Assembly (NCBI GenBank): GCA_020634035.1
Contig: JACKCM010000002.1
Coordinates: forward strand, 1-64,000
Reading direction: 5' to 3'
Source: Candidatus Obscuribacterales bacterium
GTDB lineage: Bacteria > Cyanobacteriota > Vampirovibrionia > Obscuribacterales > Obscuribacteraceae
DNA: 64,000 nucleotides
Position 1 is the first letter of the stretch; the number at the start of each line of letters is the position of its first letter. The notes beneath the pieces were generated by a model. The model was not told where the DNA came from. It was given only the letters and a program-made list of their open reading frames with translations, and did not search any database. Shown piece by piece: positions 45,221 through 54,978 of this stretch. A program made the position numbers and the translations under genes.

Positions 45221-45267
45221 GATCTGACACTGATCTGACACCGATCTGACATAAATTCGGATCTGAC
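45221..45267 (+). repeat. Four GATCTGAC direct repeats upstream of fabF
   Basis: GATCTGACA starts at 45221, 45232 and 45243 at 11-bp spacing. A fourth copy, GATCTGAC, starts at 45260. They lie 43-90 bp before the fabF start. Spacing of one helical turn suggests an operator array for an unknown regulator, but a simple expansion is possible. Confidence 0.55.
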
Positions 45268-45310
45268 GTCTCCGTGGTTTGTTTACTGTGCGAAAGGCAT
45301 AAAACGTTCT

Positions 45311-46576
45311 ATGTATCCAAGAAGAGTTGTTGTTACCGGAATCGGGATGCTCACCCCGGTTGGTATAGGTAAGGAAGATTGCTGGAATGCTCTTCTGGCA
45401 GGCAAGAGCGGTGTCTCGCATATCACCCAGTTCGACCCCGATGAAATCGGGCTCGATGTCAAGATTGCTGCCGAGGTCAAAAACTTCAACATCCAGGATT
45501 ATTATCCGGATCGCAAGAAGTGGGCATCGATGATCAAGCAGATGGACAGGGTCACCCTCTTTTCTATGGTGGCATCGAAACTGGCTCTGGAAGACGCCAG
45601 TCTTGAGATTCGCAAAATAAATCCAGAAAGAGTCGGCACTTTCATCGGTACCGGCGTGGGCGGACTGATTACTACCACCGCCGATTACATCAAGCTTCTG
45701 GAAGGTGGTCCGAAGAAGCTAGGTATCAGAACTGTTATAAAATTGATGCCTAACGCACCGTCCGGGCAGGTTGCCATCGAATATGGTGCCAAGGGTCGTG
45801 CCAAATCTGATTCTACCGCTTGTGCCAGCGGACTCGATTCTTTGTTCGACGCATTCATGTACATCCGCGACAACCGTGCCGATGTGATGATTTCAGGCGG
45901 CAGCGAAGCCTGTCTGAACAGCTTTACCGTAGCTTCTTTCAACAATATGATGGCGTTGTCCAAACGCAACGACAGCCCAGAGTCAGCAAGCCGCCCCTTC
46001 AATATCGACCGGGACGGTTTTGTCATCGGTGAAGGCTCGGTCGTTTTGATTCTCGAAGAGATGGAGCATGCCATGCGAAGAGGCGCCAATATGTACGCCG
46101 AAATAGTCGGTGGTGGTGCCAGTTGTGATGCCACTCATATTGTCGCTCCCCATGAGACCGGTGATGGTGCCTCCAGGGCTATCAAAGAAGCGCTCAGGGA
46201 CGCCGAGATTGAACCGAGCGATATCGACTATATCAATGCTCATGGTACCTCGACTCCGCTCAATGACGAGCGTGAGACCCTGGCTATCAAAAATGTTTTC
46301 GGAGAGCATTCTTATAAGCTGGCTGTTTCCAGCACCAAGTCCATGGTCGGTCATCTGCTCGGCGGAGCCGGCGCGATAGGCGCTGCAGCCACTGCGCTTA
46401 CTCTGTCGACCCAGAAGATTCACCCGACCATCAATTACTTCAACCCGGATCCCAAATGCGATCTCGACTATGTGCCCAACACCTATCGCGAAGCCAAGGT
46501 CGACTATGCCATGGCCGAGGCTCTGGGCTTTGGTGGTCATAACACAGTTCTGGTCATGAAGAAAGTGGTAGCTTGA
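45311..46576 (+). CDS. fabF: 3-oxoacyl-[acyl-carrier-protein] synthase II
   Basis: 421 residues. Elongating condensing enzyme of fatty acid synthesis. Residues expected of the Cys-His-His triad: Cys in DSTACASGLDSLFDAFMYIR (about residue 173), His in YINAHGTSTPLNDERETLAI (about 313), His in STKSMVGHLLGGAGAIGAAA (about 350). N-terminal VVTGIGMLTPVGIGKEDCWN is canonical. Single ACP synthase gene without fabD, fabG or acpP nearby. Upstream are the four GATCTGAC repeats. It is convergent with the 2291-residue coiled-coil gene, 9 bp apart. Confidence 0.97.
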   Translation: MYPRRVVVTGIGMLTPVGIGKEDCWNALLAGKSGVSHITQFDPDEIGLDVKIAAEVKNFNIQDYYPDRKKWASMIKQMDRVTLFSMVASKLALEDASLEIRKINPERVGTFIGTGVGGLITTTADYIKLLEGGPKKLGIRTVIKLMPNAPSGQVAIEYGAKGRAKSDSTACASGLDSLFDAFMYIRDNRADVMISGGSEACLNSFTVASFNNMMALSKRNDSPESASRPFNIDRDGFVIGEGSVVLILEEMEHAMRRGANMYAEIVGGGASCDATHIVAPHETGDGASRAIKEALRDAEIEPSDIDYINAHGTSTPLNDERETLAIKNVFGEHSYKLAVSSTKSMVGHLLGGAGAIGAAATALTLSTQKIHPTINYFNPDPKCDLDYVPNTYREAKVDYAMAEALGFGGHNTVLVMKKVVA

Positions 46577-46585
46577 TTCTATAGA

Positions 46586-49500
46586 TCAGACCGCTGCTTC
46601 ACCGGTTTCGAGCGCTTCGACGAGAATATTTCTATCCTCTTCCTCATCGGTGTTGTTGTTGCTGTTATTAGGATCGTTGGTGGCGCTTGTGAATTGCAGT
46701 CCGGTATTGCTGGCATAGGTGGTGAAAGTATTCGGCGCTTGATTTGCTGCACCGCCGGTGCCTGCGCTGTCCAGTCCGTTGGCTTCGGTTTTCTCCATTC
46801 CTGATTGAATCAGTCTCAAAGAGGTGCTTCTCAGGGTGTTGCCGAAGACGGTGCCATAGTTGGTGGTGGTGGCGGCCCCGCCTCCGTATATGCCGGCAAG
46901 GCGAGTGCTGGATTCTTCTATGCTCTCTTTGTCTTTGAGTTTGCTCATCAACTCGGCCACTTTACGCGGAGAGAAGCGCGGCTGAGCCGGTTTCTCGAAG
47001 TTGACCTGGGGCTGCCTGATGTCCGGTTCACGAGTTTTGAAGGTTATCGGTTTGAAGGGAGGAAGAATGGTCTGGGCGGTCTCCACTACCGGTGCTACCG
47101 CTGCCAATCCGGACCAGGTTCTCAGCTTGCCGAAGTCTCTTCTTGCTCTGGCGGCGTCGGACATTTCGAAATCGCTGCCTGAGATGATACCGGTTAGTTT
47201 GGAGAGTTCGATCTGTTGTTCGACCCGACCGGCAGCTCTTACGATTCTGCTTACTACGGGGCTGAAGTCGAGGACGCTGGCTTTGCCGTTGTCCTCGGCA
47301 GATGCGGATGCAGAGGTTCTATCTGCTTTTTCAGAAGCGGTTCTTCTTGATTCTTCAGCGGCTGCAGCCGAGTCTACTTTCAGAAATGCTGCTTTGTTTT
47401 CTACAGCGGTCTGTCCACCGTTGCTTCTGTCGCCTGTATTTTGCTCTGCCTGAGCCGGAGCGACACTTTCACCGGCGAGTTTTTCCAGGCGAGCGTTGAT
47501 TTCGTTGGAGTAGCCACGAATCCAGGCATCGGCCACGAAGTAGGTGCCGGCGACACCGCCTCCGAGCCAGGCCAGGTCTCTGCCCAGTTGACCGGCTAGT
47601 TGCGGCTCTGCCGAGAGCACCCGACTGAGATTGCCGAAGAAGGAAGGCGATTCTGAAGTGCCGAGCAATTCGCGTATTTTTGCAGAGTCGCTGGTCAGAC
47701 CCTCTACATGGGCTGGTGCCCGGGTGATGCCAAGTCTGTTGCTGGTCCAGTTGACCACAGAGCGGAAGGTCGCCGGATTGGCGATTCTTGCCATATCAGC
47801 TTCCATCTCGTGCAGGAGATTACCGAGCTGGCGGAGAGTCTCGGAGTCACCCTGGATGGTGCGGATTACATCAAGTCTCTGTCTGACTTCAGCAAAGGTT
47901 TCCGGGCTCTGGAGCAATCTTCCATTTCTGGTTAGAGAATCGCTTATCATGCGAGCGTTGGCGGTTACCAGATCATCGCCGACTTTTGCTCCTTCGCTGA
48001 GACCGAGTTTCAGGTCTTCTACTATCGGCTTGAGCTGTCTTTGCAGACTGGGGCTAAGCTCTTCCAGGCTGCGGGTGATACTGGCCAGATGCTGAGGATT
48101 GCTGTCGCCGGCAGCTATTTTTCTGGCGGCGGTTTCTATGCGAGTCAGGGTGGCGGTGTCTTTTGCCGTGGTAGCCAACGCACCTTCGGCAGCCTGTCTG
48201 CCCGGTCTGGCGGCGGCAGGAACCAGGTCGGCTGCCTGAGCTTCGATGCGTCCGGCTAGCAGGCGATTTGCTTCTTGTACTTGCTGCAATCGCTGAGACT
48301 GCAGGGCTTCGTCCAGCTGATTAGCCAGGCGGGCATTGCCTGATTCCTTCAAGGCGGTGAGAGAATTGTCGATACTCTTCTGAATTTCGTTTCTGGCTGC
48401 AGTGGAGCTGCTGCGTCTCAGTGCGGCAGAATCCTCGGCCAGATCGTCCACTATGGACTTGACCCGGGCTTCGGTGCCGGCTTTGATGGTGATATCGTCT
48501 CCGGTGCGCAGTACCGCTCTTGTCGCGTCATCACCCAGGTTTGTGGTGGCAGCCGTCACGGCTTCTCTGATGCGTTCTACTGTTTTGGCACCATTGGTAG
48601 TGTTGCGCAGAGCGTTGATGCCGGTGGCGCGGTTGGAGAGGACTTCTACCGATTCTTCCAGAGCTCTGGGGATGTTGACCCGGGCTTCTTTGAGGTTGGC
48701 GATGTTTTGTCTCATCGAACGGATGCCGACGCTGGGATCGGCTGAATCGACAAGATTTCTGGCGGTATCTTCCAGCTCTTTCAGCTGTCTTGAAACATAA
48801 CGGGACGGTTTGCCGGCGACCGCGACATTGTCCTGCACTTCTCTGACCAGGGTGCCGACTTTGTTTGCTTCTCTGGTGGCATCGTCGGTGAGGTTGGCGA
48901 TTCGGGTGGTTCTGTTTACTTCCAGCGCCTGGTTTCTGGCTCTTTCAGCCGCTCTTTCGAGATCGTCTATCAGACCCTGACCGCCTTCTACTTTCTGTAG
49001 ATTGGTGCGCAGGCGCTGCATGCTGTTTTCGATGGTGCTCAGTTCAGCCAGGTCATCACCGCCTGCTCTTCCCAATCTGCGGGAAGCTTCGCTGATGGAT
49101 CTGAGATCTTCGCTGACTTTCGCCGGCAGTTGGCTGCCTGGTCTGGTCAGGACTTTGTTGGCTTCTACCGAGAGATCGTCGGCGAAGCGAACCAGATCAT
49201 CGGCTCCGGTTCTGGCTGCTGCGATAGGTCTGGTTTCCCGGGCTGCTTTGATGAGCGCTCTGGTATCATCGACGACATTGCTTATCTGCGGACCGAATTG
49301 TTTTCCGGAGGAGGTGGACAATCTCTCCAGGGCTTCTTCGGCTTTTCTGAGAGTCGCTGCGGTTTCGGTGCCCTTGCCTATCTTCTGAACCGCATCGTCC
49401 ACCACTTTGAGGTCGTCAACCAGGCTGGTGTTTGTTCTGCCCCGGGCTTTGTCGATGGCGGTTCTGATGCCGCCATTGCTGCCGGCTTCTTCAGTGATAC

Positions 49501-52500
49501 GGCGGCTGAGAATGCTTATGTCGTCCGAGATATTGCCGGATCTGGTCACCAGATCGTCGCCAAGCTGAGGAATACGGCGAGCTCTAGAGCTGGCCTGGGC
49601 GAAGCTCTCTTCGGCGGTGCCACGTCTGGTGACGTTCTTCAGAAGTTCTCTTGCTTCTCTGGCTACTCTGAGGACATCGTCAGTGGTATTAGCACCGGTG
49701 GCTTCCACCAGTCGCTCTACCGAGGTTCTCAAATTGCCGACTGCACGAGGAGAGGCGCTGGTGCCAAGCTCTCTGGTGGCGGCGGCAATGTTATCCAGTT
49801 CGTTGACTACGGTCGGTCGGATTTCGGCAGGCAGCTTGGCGACCAGACCTTCTCTGGTGCTGTTTACTGTCTGACTGAGCCTGGAGGCGGATTCGCTTAC
49901 ATCTTTTGTGGCTTCTTGCAATACCCGAGCTGAACCGCTCACTTCTCTGGCGGTTTCGGTAGCTACCCTTGTGTTGGCCGAAGCGCTGGTGAAGTCGTCG
50001 GCGCTGCGGGTAACATTGCGGATATCGTCGGCAAACTTGGCAGGTACATCGTCGCCAAGTTTTTTGACCGCTTCTTGCAATCTGGTGCGGGCGGCTATAT
50101 CGTCGGCGCCGGTGGCAGTCTTATCTGCTATTTGTCTGGAGAGGTCTTTGATCTCCTCGACTCTGGTTTGAAGATTTCTACCTATATTAGGATTGTCGTC
50201 GGCGACCTTTTTAACCAGGTCATCGAGGGAGGTGCTGAATTTGTTGGCGGATTCGCCGAGCAGTTTTTGAGATTCTGTCGCTACCCTGCCGGCACCGGCA
50301 ACTTCCCGGGCTGTTTCGGTGGCGACTCTGGTATTGCTGGATGCTGCGGTGAAATCATCGGCATTGCGGGTGACTGTGCGGAGGTCGTCGGCAAATTTGG
50401 CCGGTACGTCATCGCCAAGGCTCTTGAGCGCATCTTGCATTTTTGTGCGGGCGACAAGATCATCGGCACCGGAAGTCGATCTGTTGGCTATTTGACCGGA
50501 GAGTTCTTTGATGTCATCGACTTTGGTTTGAAGAGTTCTTGCCAGAGCCGGATCTTCTTTGGCGACATTTTTGACCAGATCATCCAGCGAGGTGGTGAGG
50601 CGATTGGTAGATTCGCCAAGCACTCTTGTCGATTCGGTGGCGACGCGGCCGGTGGTGGCAACTTCTCTTGCCGTTTCAGTGGCCACTCTGGTGTTGGCGG
50701 TGGCGGTGGAGAAATCGTCGGCGCTGCGAGTGACAGTGCGCAGGTCGTCGGCGAACTTGGCAGGGACATCGTCGCCGAGGTTCTTCAGTGCTTCTTGTAG
50801 TCTTGTGCGGGCGACAACATCATCGGCTCCGTTGACAGTCTTGTTGGCTATTTGACCGGTGAGATCTTTGATGCCGTCGACTTTGGTTTGAAGAGTTCTT
50901 GCCAGAGCCGGATCTTCTTTGGCGACATTTTTGACAAGGTCATCCAGGGAGGTGCCAAGGCGGTTTGTCGACTCACCCAGCATTCTTGTCGATTCGGTGG
51001 CGACGCGGCCGGTGGTTGCGACTTCTCGGGCAGTCTCGGTGGCCAATCTGGTGTTGGTGGAGGCTGCGGTGAAGTCGTCGGCGCTTCTTGTAACGGTGCG
51101 AAGGTCGTCGGAGAATTTGGCCGGTACGTCGTCGCCGAGGCTCTTCAGTGTCTCTTGCAATCTGGTGCGGGCGACAAGATCATCGGCTCCGTTGACAGTC
51201 TTGTTGGCTATTTGACCGGAGAGTTCTTTGATGTCGTCGACTTTTGTACGAAGTGTTCTTGCCAGAGCCGGATCTTCTTTGGCTACGTTGCGGACAAGAT
51301 CGTCGAGAGCGGTAGAGAAGTTGCCGGACTTTTCGGTCATAAGTCTGGTGGCTTCTGTAGCAATTTCGCCTGAATTTGCTGCTTCTCTGGCAGTAACTTT
51401 AGCTATTCTCGAATTGGAAGATGCGACACTCAGATCGTCGGCGCTTCCGGTGACGGTTCGAAGATCGTCGGTGAATTTAACCGGTAGATCATCGCCGAGT
51501 CGCTTCACAGCTTGCTGCAACTGTGTTCTTGCCACAGTATCGTCTGCTCCGCTTGCCAATTTTTCGGAGATCGTTTTGATGTCGTCGACTTTGGTCTGAA
51601 GCGTTCTTGCCAGAGCCGGATCTTCTTTGGCGACATTTCTGACGAGGTCGTCGAGGCTGGTGTTGAAGTTTCTGGAAGCCTGACCAAGATTTCTTTCGGC
51701 AGATACAGCCGTTTCTGCTGCGTCTTTCACTCCGGTAGAGATCTCTCGGGTGGCGGAATTTCTGCCGGTGGCGAGTTTCAGGTCATCGGCTTTGTTTACC
51801 AGTCTGGAGAAGTCGTCGGCGAGGTTTTCCGGTAGTGCTCGACCCAGGTCTTTCATGGATTGTTCGAGCTTGACCACGGCTTCGGCACCGGCGTTGCCGG
51901 TTTTAATCTCTTCGGTCAGTTGTTTTATAGATTGAATCGGACCGCGGGCTTCAGGACCGGATTTAGTAGCCAGATCGTCGAGCGTTCTGGTGAAATCGTC
52001 TGTGGATTGTCTGAGAGCCGTGCCGGCGTTTTCGGTCTGTCTTGCAACTGCTCCTTTAGATTCTTCCAGCGTGCGAGTCATTATAGGATTCGCTTCGCGA
52101 ACGACGGGCTTGGCTTCGACAACGGGATTCGCTTCGCGAACGACAGGCTTGGCTTCGACAACGGGCTTGGCCTCGACGACAGGCTTGGCTTCGACAACCG
52201 GCTTCGCTTCTACAACTGGCTTCGCTTCACGAACGACAGGCTTGGCTTCGACGACAGGCTTAACTTCACGAACAACAGGTGCACGTTCCGGCACAACCGG
52301 TTTAGGACCTCTGGCGACATCATCTGCCAGGGAGCCTGTACCGATTTCATCCAGAATGCTGCCGGGTTTGCCTGTTCTGGGCAGGGTGAATCTTCCGGGG
52401 GTGACGCCGCCCGGAGTTTTAGCTCCCAGACCTTCAAACAGGGTGGTGCCGTTGCCGGCTCTCAGACCGGCGCCGGTGCCTGTCTCGGTGGCCAGTTTGG

Positions 52501-53461
52501 GCACGGATCTTCCGGTGAAAGCTTCTATAGTCTCATCTACTGTACGCCTTGCTGCCACGCTCAGGTCTTCTACAGTGGTGCTGAGGCGGGTGCTCAGGGA
52601 CGGTCTGGCAGGGATTACCGGGCTGGGTTTGGCAGCTCTTGCGGCGATGGCGGAAGCTTCATCGCCCAGGGTCACTGCCGGATTAGCCCGGGCTGCATCG
52701 TCGAGCACGGAGCCTGGTCTGAATTTGGTGGCCACATCGTCGATGACGCTGCCTGGCTTCACTCTGCTGACCAGACCGAGGGCGTCGTCCATCTTTGTGG
52801 CAGTGGAGAGGGCTCGGCCGGTATTGGTCAATCCGGAAGTGCCTTTTGCGGTAGCGGCTCCAGGAATGAAGAAAGAGCCGACGAAGGCGGTGGTTTCACC
52901 GATGGCGTAGGTGTCGCCGGACATCACTTTCTTGGTTTGATCGGCTATGGCGTCGCCGATGGCTGCTCTTGCTTTGCTGTCGGTTACGGTGTTGGCCAGG
53001 GTGCGTCCGGTGTTGACCAGGTTGCCGGCTATGCTCCTGTCTGCGTCCTTGGCTCTCTGTTCAGAGGTCTTCTCTTCGTTGAGGACCATCTTCGCCATGC
53101 CGGTGACAATTCTGGCGCCTCCGTCGGTCAAACCGGAGAGGAAACCTCCTTTCTCCTGGGGTTTCTCGATTTCGGCGCTGGTCAACCGGATGGTCTGGCT
53201 GGTTCCTATTATTGATGCAGTATCCACCATGGCTAATTTGGGGAGACTGCTCGGAGTATCGGCTGGTTTGGCTTTGGTATCGGGTGTAGCTGAAGCTAGG
53301 CTTATACTTGCCGGTTCTGACTTCTTGGAAGCGGCAGGTGCAGGTGTGTCTTTGGCCAGGCTGGCGATGGATAGTAATTCGCTCGAACCGGCAGCGCTAT
53401 CTTTCGGATCCTTTTTGGAGGGTCCGTTTAAATCTTCAAAAAAGCTGGTTGTTTTAGCCAT
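46586..53461 (-). CDS. Giant coiled-coil protein with 120-residue tandem repeats
   Basis: 2291 residues from the ATG at 53461. No known enzyme domain is seen. The N-terminal 400 residues are Ala/Ser/Thr/Lys-rich with a weak hydrophobic region near 195-215. About residues 399-459 are a Pro/Val/Lys/Glu repeat (VVEAKP, VVREAKP, VVEANP) of about nine units. Residues 575-1175 hold about five tandem 120-residue helical repeats with the core LDDLVKNVAKEDPALARTLQ, GDDVPAKFADDLRTVTRSAD and TARE. The rest to about 1900 is continuous Ala/Leu/Arg/Thr-rich helix likely to form coiled coil. A membrane-like helix lies near 1955-1975 (LAWLGGGVAGTYFVADAWIR). The last 320 residues are disordered. It resembles structural or scaffold proteins; localisation is unknown. 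Confidence 0.75.
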   Translation of the reverse strand: MAKTTSFFEDLNGPSKKDPKDSAAGSSELLSIASLAKDTPAPAASKKSEPASISLASATPDTKAKPADTPSSLPKLAMVDTASIIGTSQTIRLTSAEIEKPQEKGGFLSGLTDGGARIVTGMAKMVLNEEKTSEQRAKDADRSIAGNLVNTGRTLANTVTDSKARAAIGDAIADQTKKVMSGDTYAIGETTAFVGSFFIPGAATAKGTSGLTNTGRALSTATKMDDALGLVSRVKPGSVIDDVATKFRPGSVLDDAARANPAVTLGDEASAIAARAAKPSPVIPARPSLSTRLSTTVEDLSVAARRTVDETIEAFTGRSVPKLATETGTGAGLRAGNGTTLFEGLGAKTPGGVTPGRFTLPRTGKPGSILDEIGTGSLADDVARGPKPVVPERAPVVREVKPVVEAKPVVREAKPVVEAKPVVEAKPVVEAKPVVEAKPVVREANPVVEAKPVVREANPIMTRTLEESKGAVARQTENAGTALRQSTDDFTRTLDDLATKSGPEARGPIQSIKQLTEEIKTGNAGAEAVVKLEQSMKDLGRALPENLADDFSRLVNKADDLKLATGRNSATREISTGVKDAAETAVSAERNLGQASRNFNTSLDDLVRNVAKEDPALARTLQTKVDDIKTISEKLASGADDTVARTQLQQAVKRLGDDLPVKFTDDLRTVTGSADDLSVASSNSRIAKVTAREAANSGEIATEATRLMTEKSGNFSTALDDLVRNVAKEDPALARTLRTKVDDIKELSGQIANKTVNGADDLVARTRLQETLKSLGDDVPAKFSDDLRTVTRSADDFTAASTNTRLATETAREVATTGRVATESTRMLGESTNRLGTSLDDLVKNVAKEDPALARTLQTKVDGIKDLTGQIANKTVNGADDVVARTRLQEALKNLGDDVPAKFADDLRTVTRSADDFSTATANTRVATETAREVATTGRVATESTRVLGESTNRLTTSLDDLVKNVAKEDPALARTLQTKVDDIKELSGQIANRSTSGADDLVARTKMQDALKSLGDDVPAKFADDLRTVTRNADDFTAASSNTRVATETAREVAGAGRVATESQKLLGESANKFSTSLDDLVKKVADDNPNIGRNLQTRVEEIKDLSRQIADKTATGADDIAARTRLQEAVKKLGDDVPAKFADDIRNVTRSADDFTSASANTRVATETAREVSGSARVLQEATKDVSESASRLSQTVNSTREGLVAKLPAEIRPTVVNELDNIAAATRELGTSASPRAVGNLRTSVERLVEATGANTTDDVLRVAREARELLKNVTRRGTAEESFAQASSRARRIPQLGDDLVTRSGNISDDISILSRRITEEAGSNGGIRTAIDKARGRTNTSLVDDLKVVDDAVQKIGKGTETAATLRKAEEALERLSTSSGKQFGPQISNVVDDTRALIKAARETRPIAAARTGADDLVRFADDLSVEANKVLTRPGSQLPAKVSEDLRSISEASRRLGRAGGDDLAELSTIENSMQRLRTNLQKVEGGQGLIDDLERAAERARNQALEVNRTTRIANLTDDATREANKVGTLVREVQDNVAVAGKPSRYVSRQLKELEDTARNLVDSADPSVGIRSMRQNIANLKEARVNIPRALEESVEVLSNRATGINALRNTTNGAKTVERIREAVTAATTNLGDDATRAVLRTGDDITIKAGTEARVKSIVDDLAEDSAALRRSSSTAARNEIQKSIDNSLTALKESGNARLANQLDEALQSQRLQQVQEANRLLAGRIEAQAADLVPAAARPGRQAAEGALATTAKDTATLTRIETAARKIAAGDSNPQHLASITRSLEELSPSLQRQLKPIVEDLKLGLSEGAKVGDDLVTANARMISDSLTRNGRLLQSPETFAEVRQRLDVIRTIQGDSETLRQLGNLLHEMEADMARIANPATFRSVVNWTSNRLGITRAPAHVEGLTSDSAKIRELLGTSESPSFFGNLSRVLSAEPQLAGQLGRDLAWLGGGVAGTYFVADAWIRGYSNEINARLEKLAGESVAPAQAEQNTGDRSNGGQTAVENKAAFLKVDSAAAAEESRRTASEKADRTSASASAEDNGKASVLDFSPVVSRIVRAAGRVEQQIELSKLTGIISGSDFEMSDAARARRDFGKLRTWSGLAAVAPVVETAQTILPPFKPITFKTREPDIRQPQVNFEKPAQPRFSPRKVAELMSKLKDKESIEESSTRLAGIYGGGAATTTNYGTVFGNTLRSTSLRLIQSGMEKTEANGLDSAGTGGAANQAPNTFTTYASNTGLQFTSATNDPNNSNNNTDEEEDRNILVEALETGEAAV
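49935..51735 (-). repeat. Tandem 360-bp repeats inside the giant coiled-coil gene
   Basis: The same motif (plus-strand GTTCTTGCCAGAGCCGGATC) begins at 50535, 50895 and 51255, exactly 360 bp apart, and again at 51603 (348 bp later). A diverged copy sits 360 bp before the first. Near-identity between units, especially at 50480-51200, indicates recent expansion or gene conversion. Confidence 0.85.
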
Positions 53462-53780
53462 TTTTCCAGATTTCCACCGATACGCTGGCAAGTAGCCGTT
53501 TTGCCATTGTTCGAGGCTTTTAGTCCGCCTCTTGACAGCTTATATGCAAGCTGGACAATTTTTGGACAATTTTTCCGCCGTGCCTTCCTGTCGACCTGTT
53601 ACCAGGATAGCTGCCAAGAGGGCGCCGGCACTGTGGGGAAAATACGCATCAATTCCATAATTAATGAAAAAGAGGCCATGAATATTGATCTATTCGATCC
53701 CCAACTGTTAAATTCCCAAGTGGTGCCCCGATTAAACCGCAATCGCGCCGCTTGACAACCTTCTGGGGCTTTTAATCAGG
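53462..53780. other. 319-bp divergent region between giant coiled-coil gene and cysE
   Basis: Holds a palindrome AGCTT-N6-AAGCT (53537-53552), a direct repeat described below, and TTGACA-like hexamers at 53532 and near 53752. No convincing small gene. It must carry both promoters, but I could not fix a complete one. Confidence 0.45.
53552..53573 (+). repeat. Tandem 11-bp repeat upstream of cysE
   Basis: TGGACAATTTT occurs twice head to tail, directly after the AGCTT/AAGCT palindrome. One-turn spacing is suggestive of a regulator-binding site. Confidence 0.5.
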
Positions 53781-54527
53781 ATGTTTTCCGACTATCTGGA
53801 AGAGATAATCAGTACTATCATGGAGCTCGATCCGGCAGCCAGGAGCCGGTTTGAGGTTGTCCTGTGCTATCCGGGATTCCATGCGGTGGTGTTTCACCGG
53901 CTATCAAATAAACTCTGGAAGAGTAAGCGATTGACCCTGGCTCGATTCGTGTCTCATCTGGGTCGGATGCTCACCGGTATCGAGATTCATCCGGGGGCAA
54001 CCCTGGGGAGGCGTTTCGTCATCGATCATGGCATGGGGGTCGTTATCGGAGAGACCGCCGTGGTAGGCGATGACTGCTTTATCTACCAGGGCGTCACCCT
54101 GGGAGCCGGTCCGGAAGCCCGGGAAGGGGAGAAGACTCGCGGAGTCAAAAGACATCCGACCCTGGGCAACGGTGTGGTAGTAGGGTCCGGGGCTGTAATC
54201 CAGGGCGATATCACCATAGAGGACAATGCCCGGGTGGCATCGGGCTCTATTGTGCTCAAGAACGTACCGGCCAATTCGATTGTGGTGGGAGTGCCGGGCA
54301 GAGTCATCTATCGGGATGGGAAGAAGGTGGATAACTCTATCCCGGACATTGAAGCCGAGGCTATTAAGCGCTTGAAAAACCGGCTCGACTCGCTCGAAAA
54401 GAAGCTGTCTTCTATGCCGAATCTTTGTGAAGATGATGATAAATCAGATGCAGAAAACCCAGAAGATGGCGGTTCGACGGACAATTCGGACCCTGTCGAT
54501 GTTTTCTTACAGGGAGCGGGCATATAA
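53781..54527 (+). CDS. cysE: Serine O-acetyltransferase
   Basis: 248 residues of the short EpsC type with a truncated N-terminal helical domain. It acetylates serine with acetyl-CoA in the first step of cysteine synthesis. Left-handed beta-helix hexapeptide repeats begin at IHPGATLGRRFVIDHGMGVV (catalytic His/Asp) and run through GVTLGAG, KRHPTLGNGVVVGSGAVIQG and NARVASGSIVLKNVPANSIV to GVPGRVI. A 65-residue acidic tail (KSDAENPEDGGSTDN) extends the C-terminus beyond the region that binds the O-acetylserine sulfhydrylase; its end (LQGAGI) terminates in Ile, as needed for the CysK interaction. The final Ile is notable because it lies far from the barrel. Confidence 0.93.
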   Translation: MFSDYLEEIISTIMELDPAARSRFEVVLCYPGFHAVVFHRLSNKLWKSKRLTLARFVSHLGRMLTGIEIHPGATLGRRFVIDHGMGVVIGETAVVGDDCFIYQGVTLGAGPEAREGEKTRGVKRHPTLGNGVVVGSGAVIQGDITIEDNARVASGSIVLKNVPANSIVVGVPGRVIYRDGKKVDNSIPDIEAEAIKRLKNRLDSLEKKLSSMPNLCEDDDKSDAENPEDGGSTDNSDPVDVFLQGAGI

Positions 54528-54639
54528 ATCGAGAGTTAACCAGAGAGTTAACCAAAGGACCGAAGTACGGGAATTCGCTTCATAAAAGAGTAGAATTAAC
54601 CTGGTCCGAAGGAATCGTATAGCGAGGAAAGGCTCTGCC

Positions 54640-54849
54640 ATGGCAGAAAGCGAACTTGAGAAAGCGTTTGAGACTCTAACCGAAGCTTTGACTTTGACCG
54701 AGTCCGAGATAACCGAAGAAGTAAAGGTGATTGAGCAGCAGATTCAAGAGCTCAAAGATCGGATTGTCGAACTCAATACCAAGCAAGAAGCCCTTGCCCA
54801 TGACCGGGAATCTCTCTCCGAGATGTTCAGCCGCTACGCGTCCGATTAG
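54640..54849 (+). CDS. Small coiled-coil protein
   Basis: 69 residues, almost entirely heptad-patterned: ESEITEEVKVIEQQIQELKD followed by RIVELNTKQEALAHDRESLS. Acidic; no signal or membrane segment. A good AGGAAAGG site precedes the ATG. Family unknown, perhaps a dimerising adaptor. It stands alone between cysE and a zinc-ribbon gene. Confidence 0.65.
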   Translation: MAESELEKAFETLTEALTLTESEITEEVKVIEQQIQELKDRIVELNTKQEALAHDRESLSEMFSRYASD

Positions 54850-54978
54850 CCTCTTAGCCACTGTTTGTGGTGCATCTGCATTCTCCTGTAATCTGTCAAT
54901 AATGTAATATTGTCGTGTGCCGACCTTGGGTCGAGCATATGACCGGAACCTCTCAGAAGCATGGCCTTTGATCGATAG

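Noticed and set aside
45221..45267. CRISPR-like array
   Set aside because: Units of 9 bp with 2-8 bp spacers are far too short and no cas genes are present.
50075..53215. Long plus-strand reading frames opposite the giant coiled-coil gene
   Set aside because: They follow from strongly biased codon use and repeats of the minus-strand gene, lack ribosome sites, and encode unlikely Gly/Cys-rich sequence.
53501..53755. 84-residue frame in the cysE upstream region
   Set aside because: No ribosome site, spans repeats and palindrome of a probable regulatory region.
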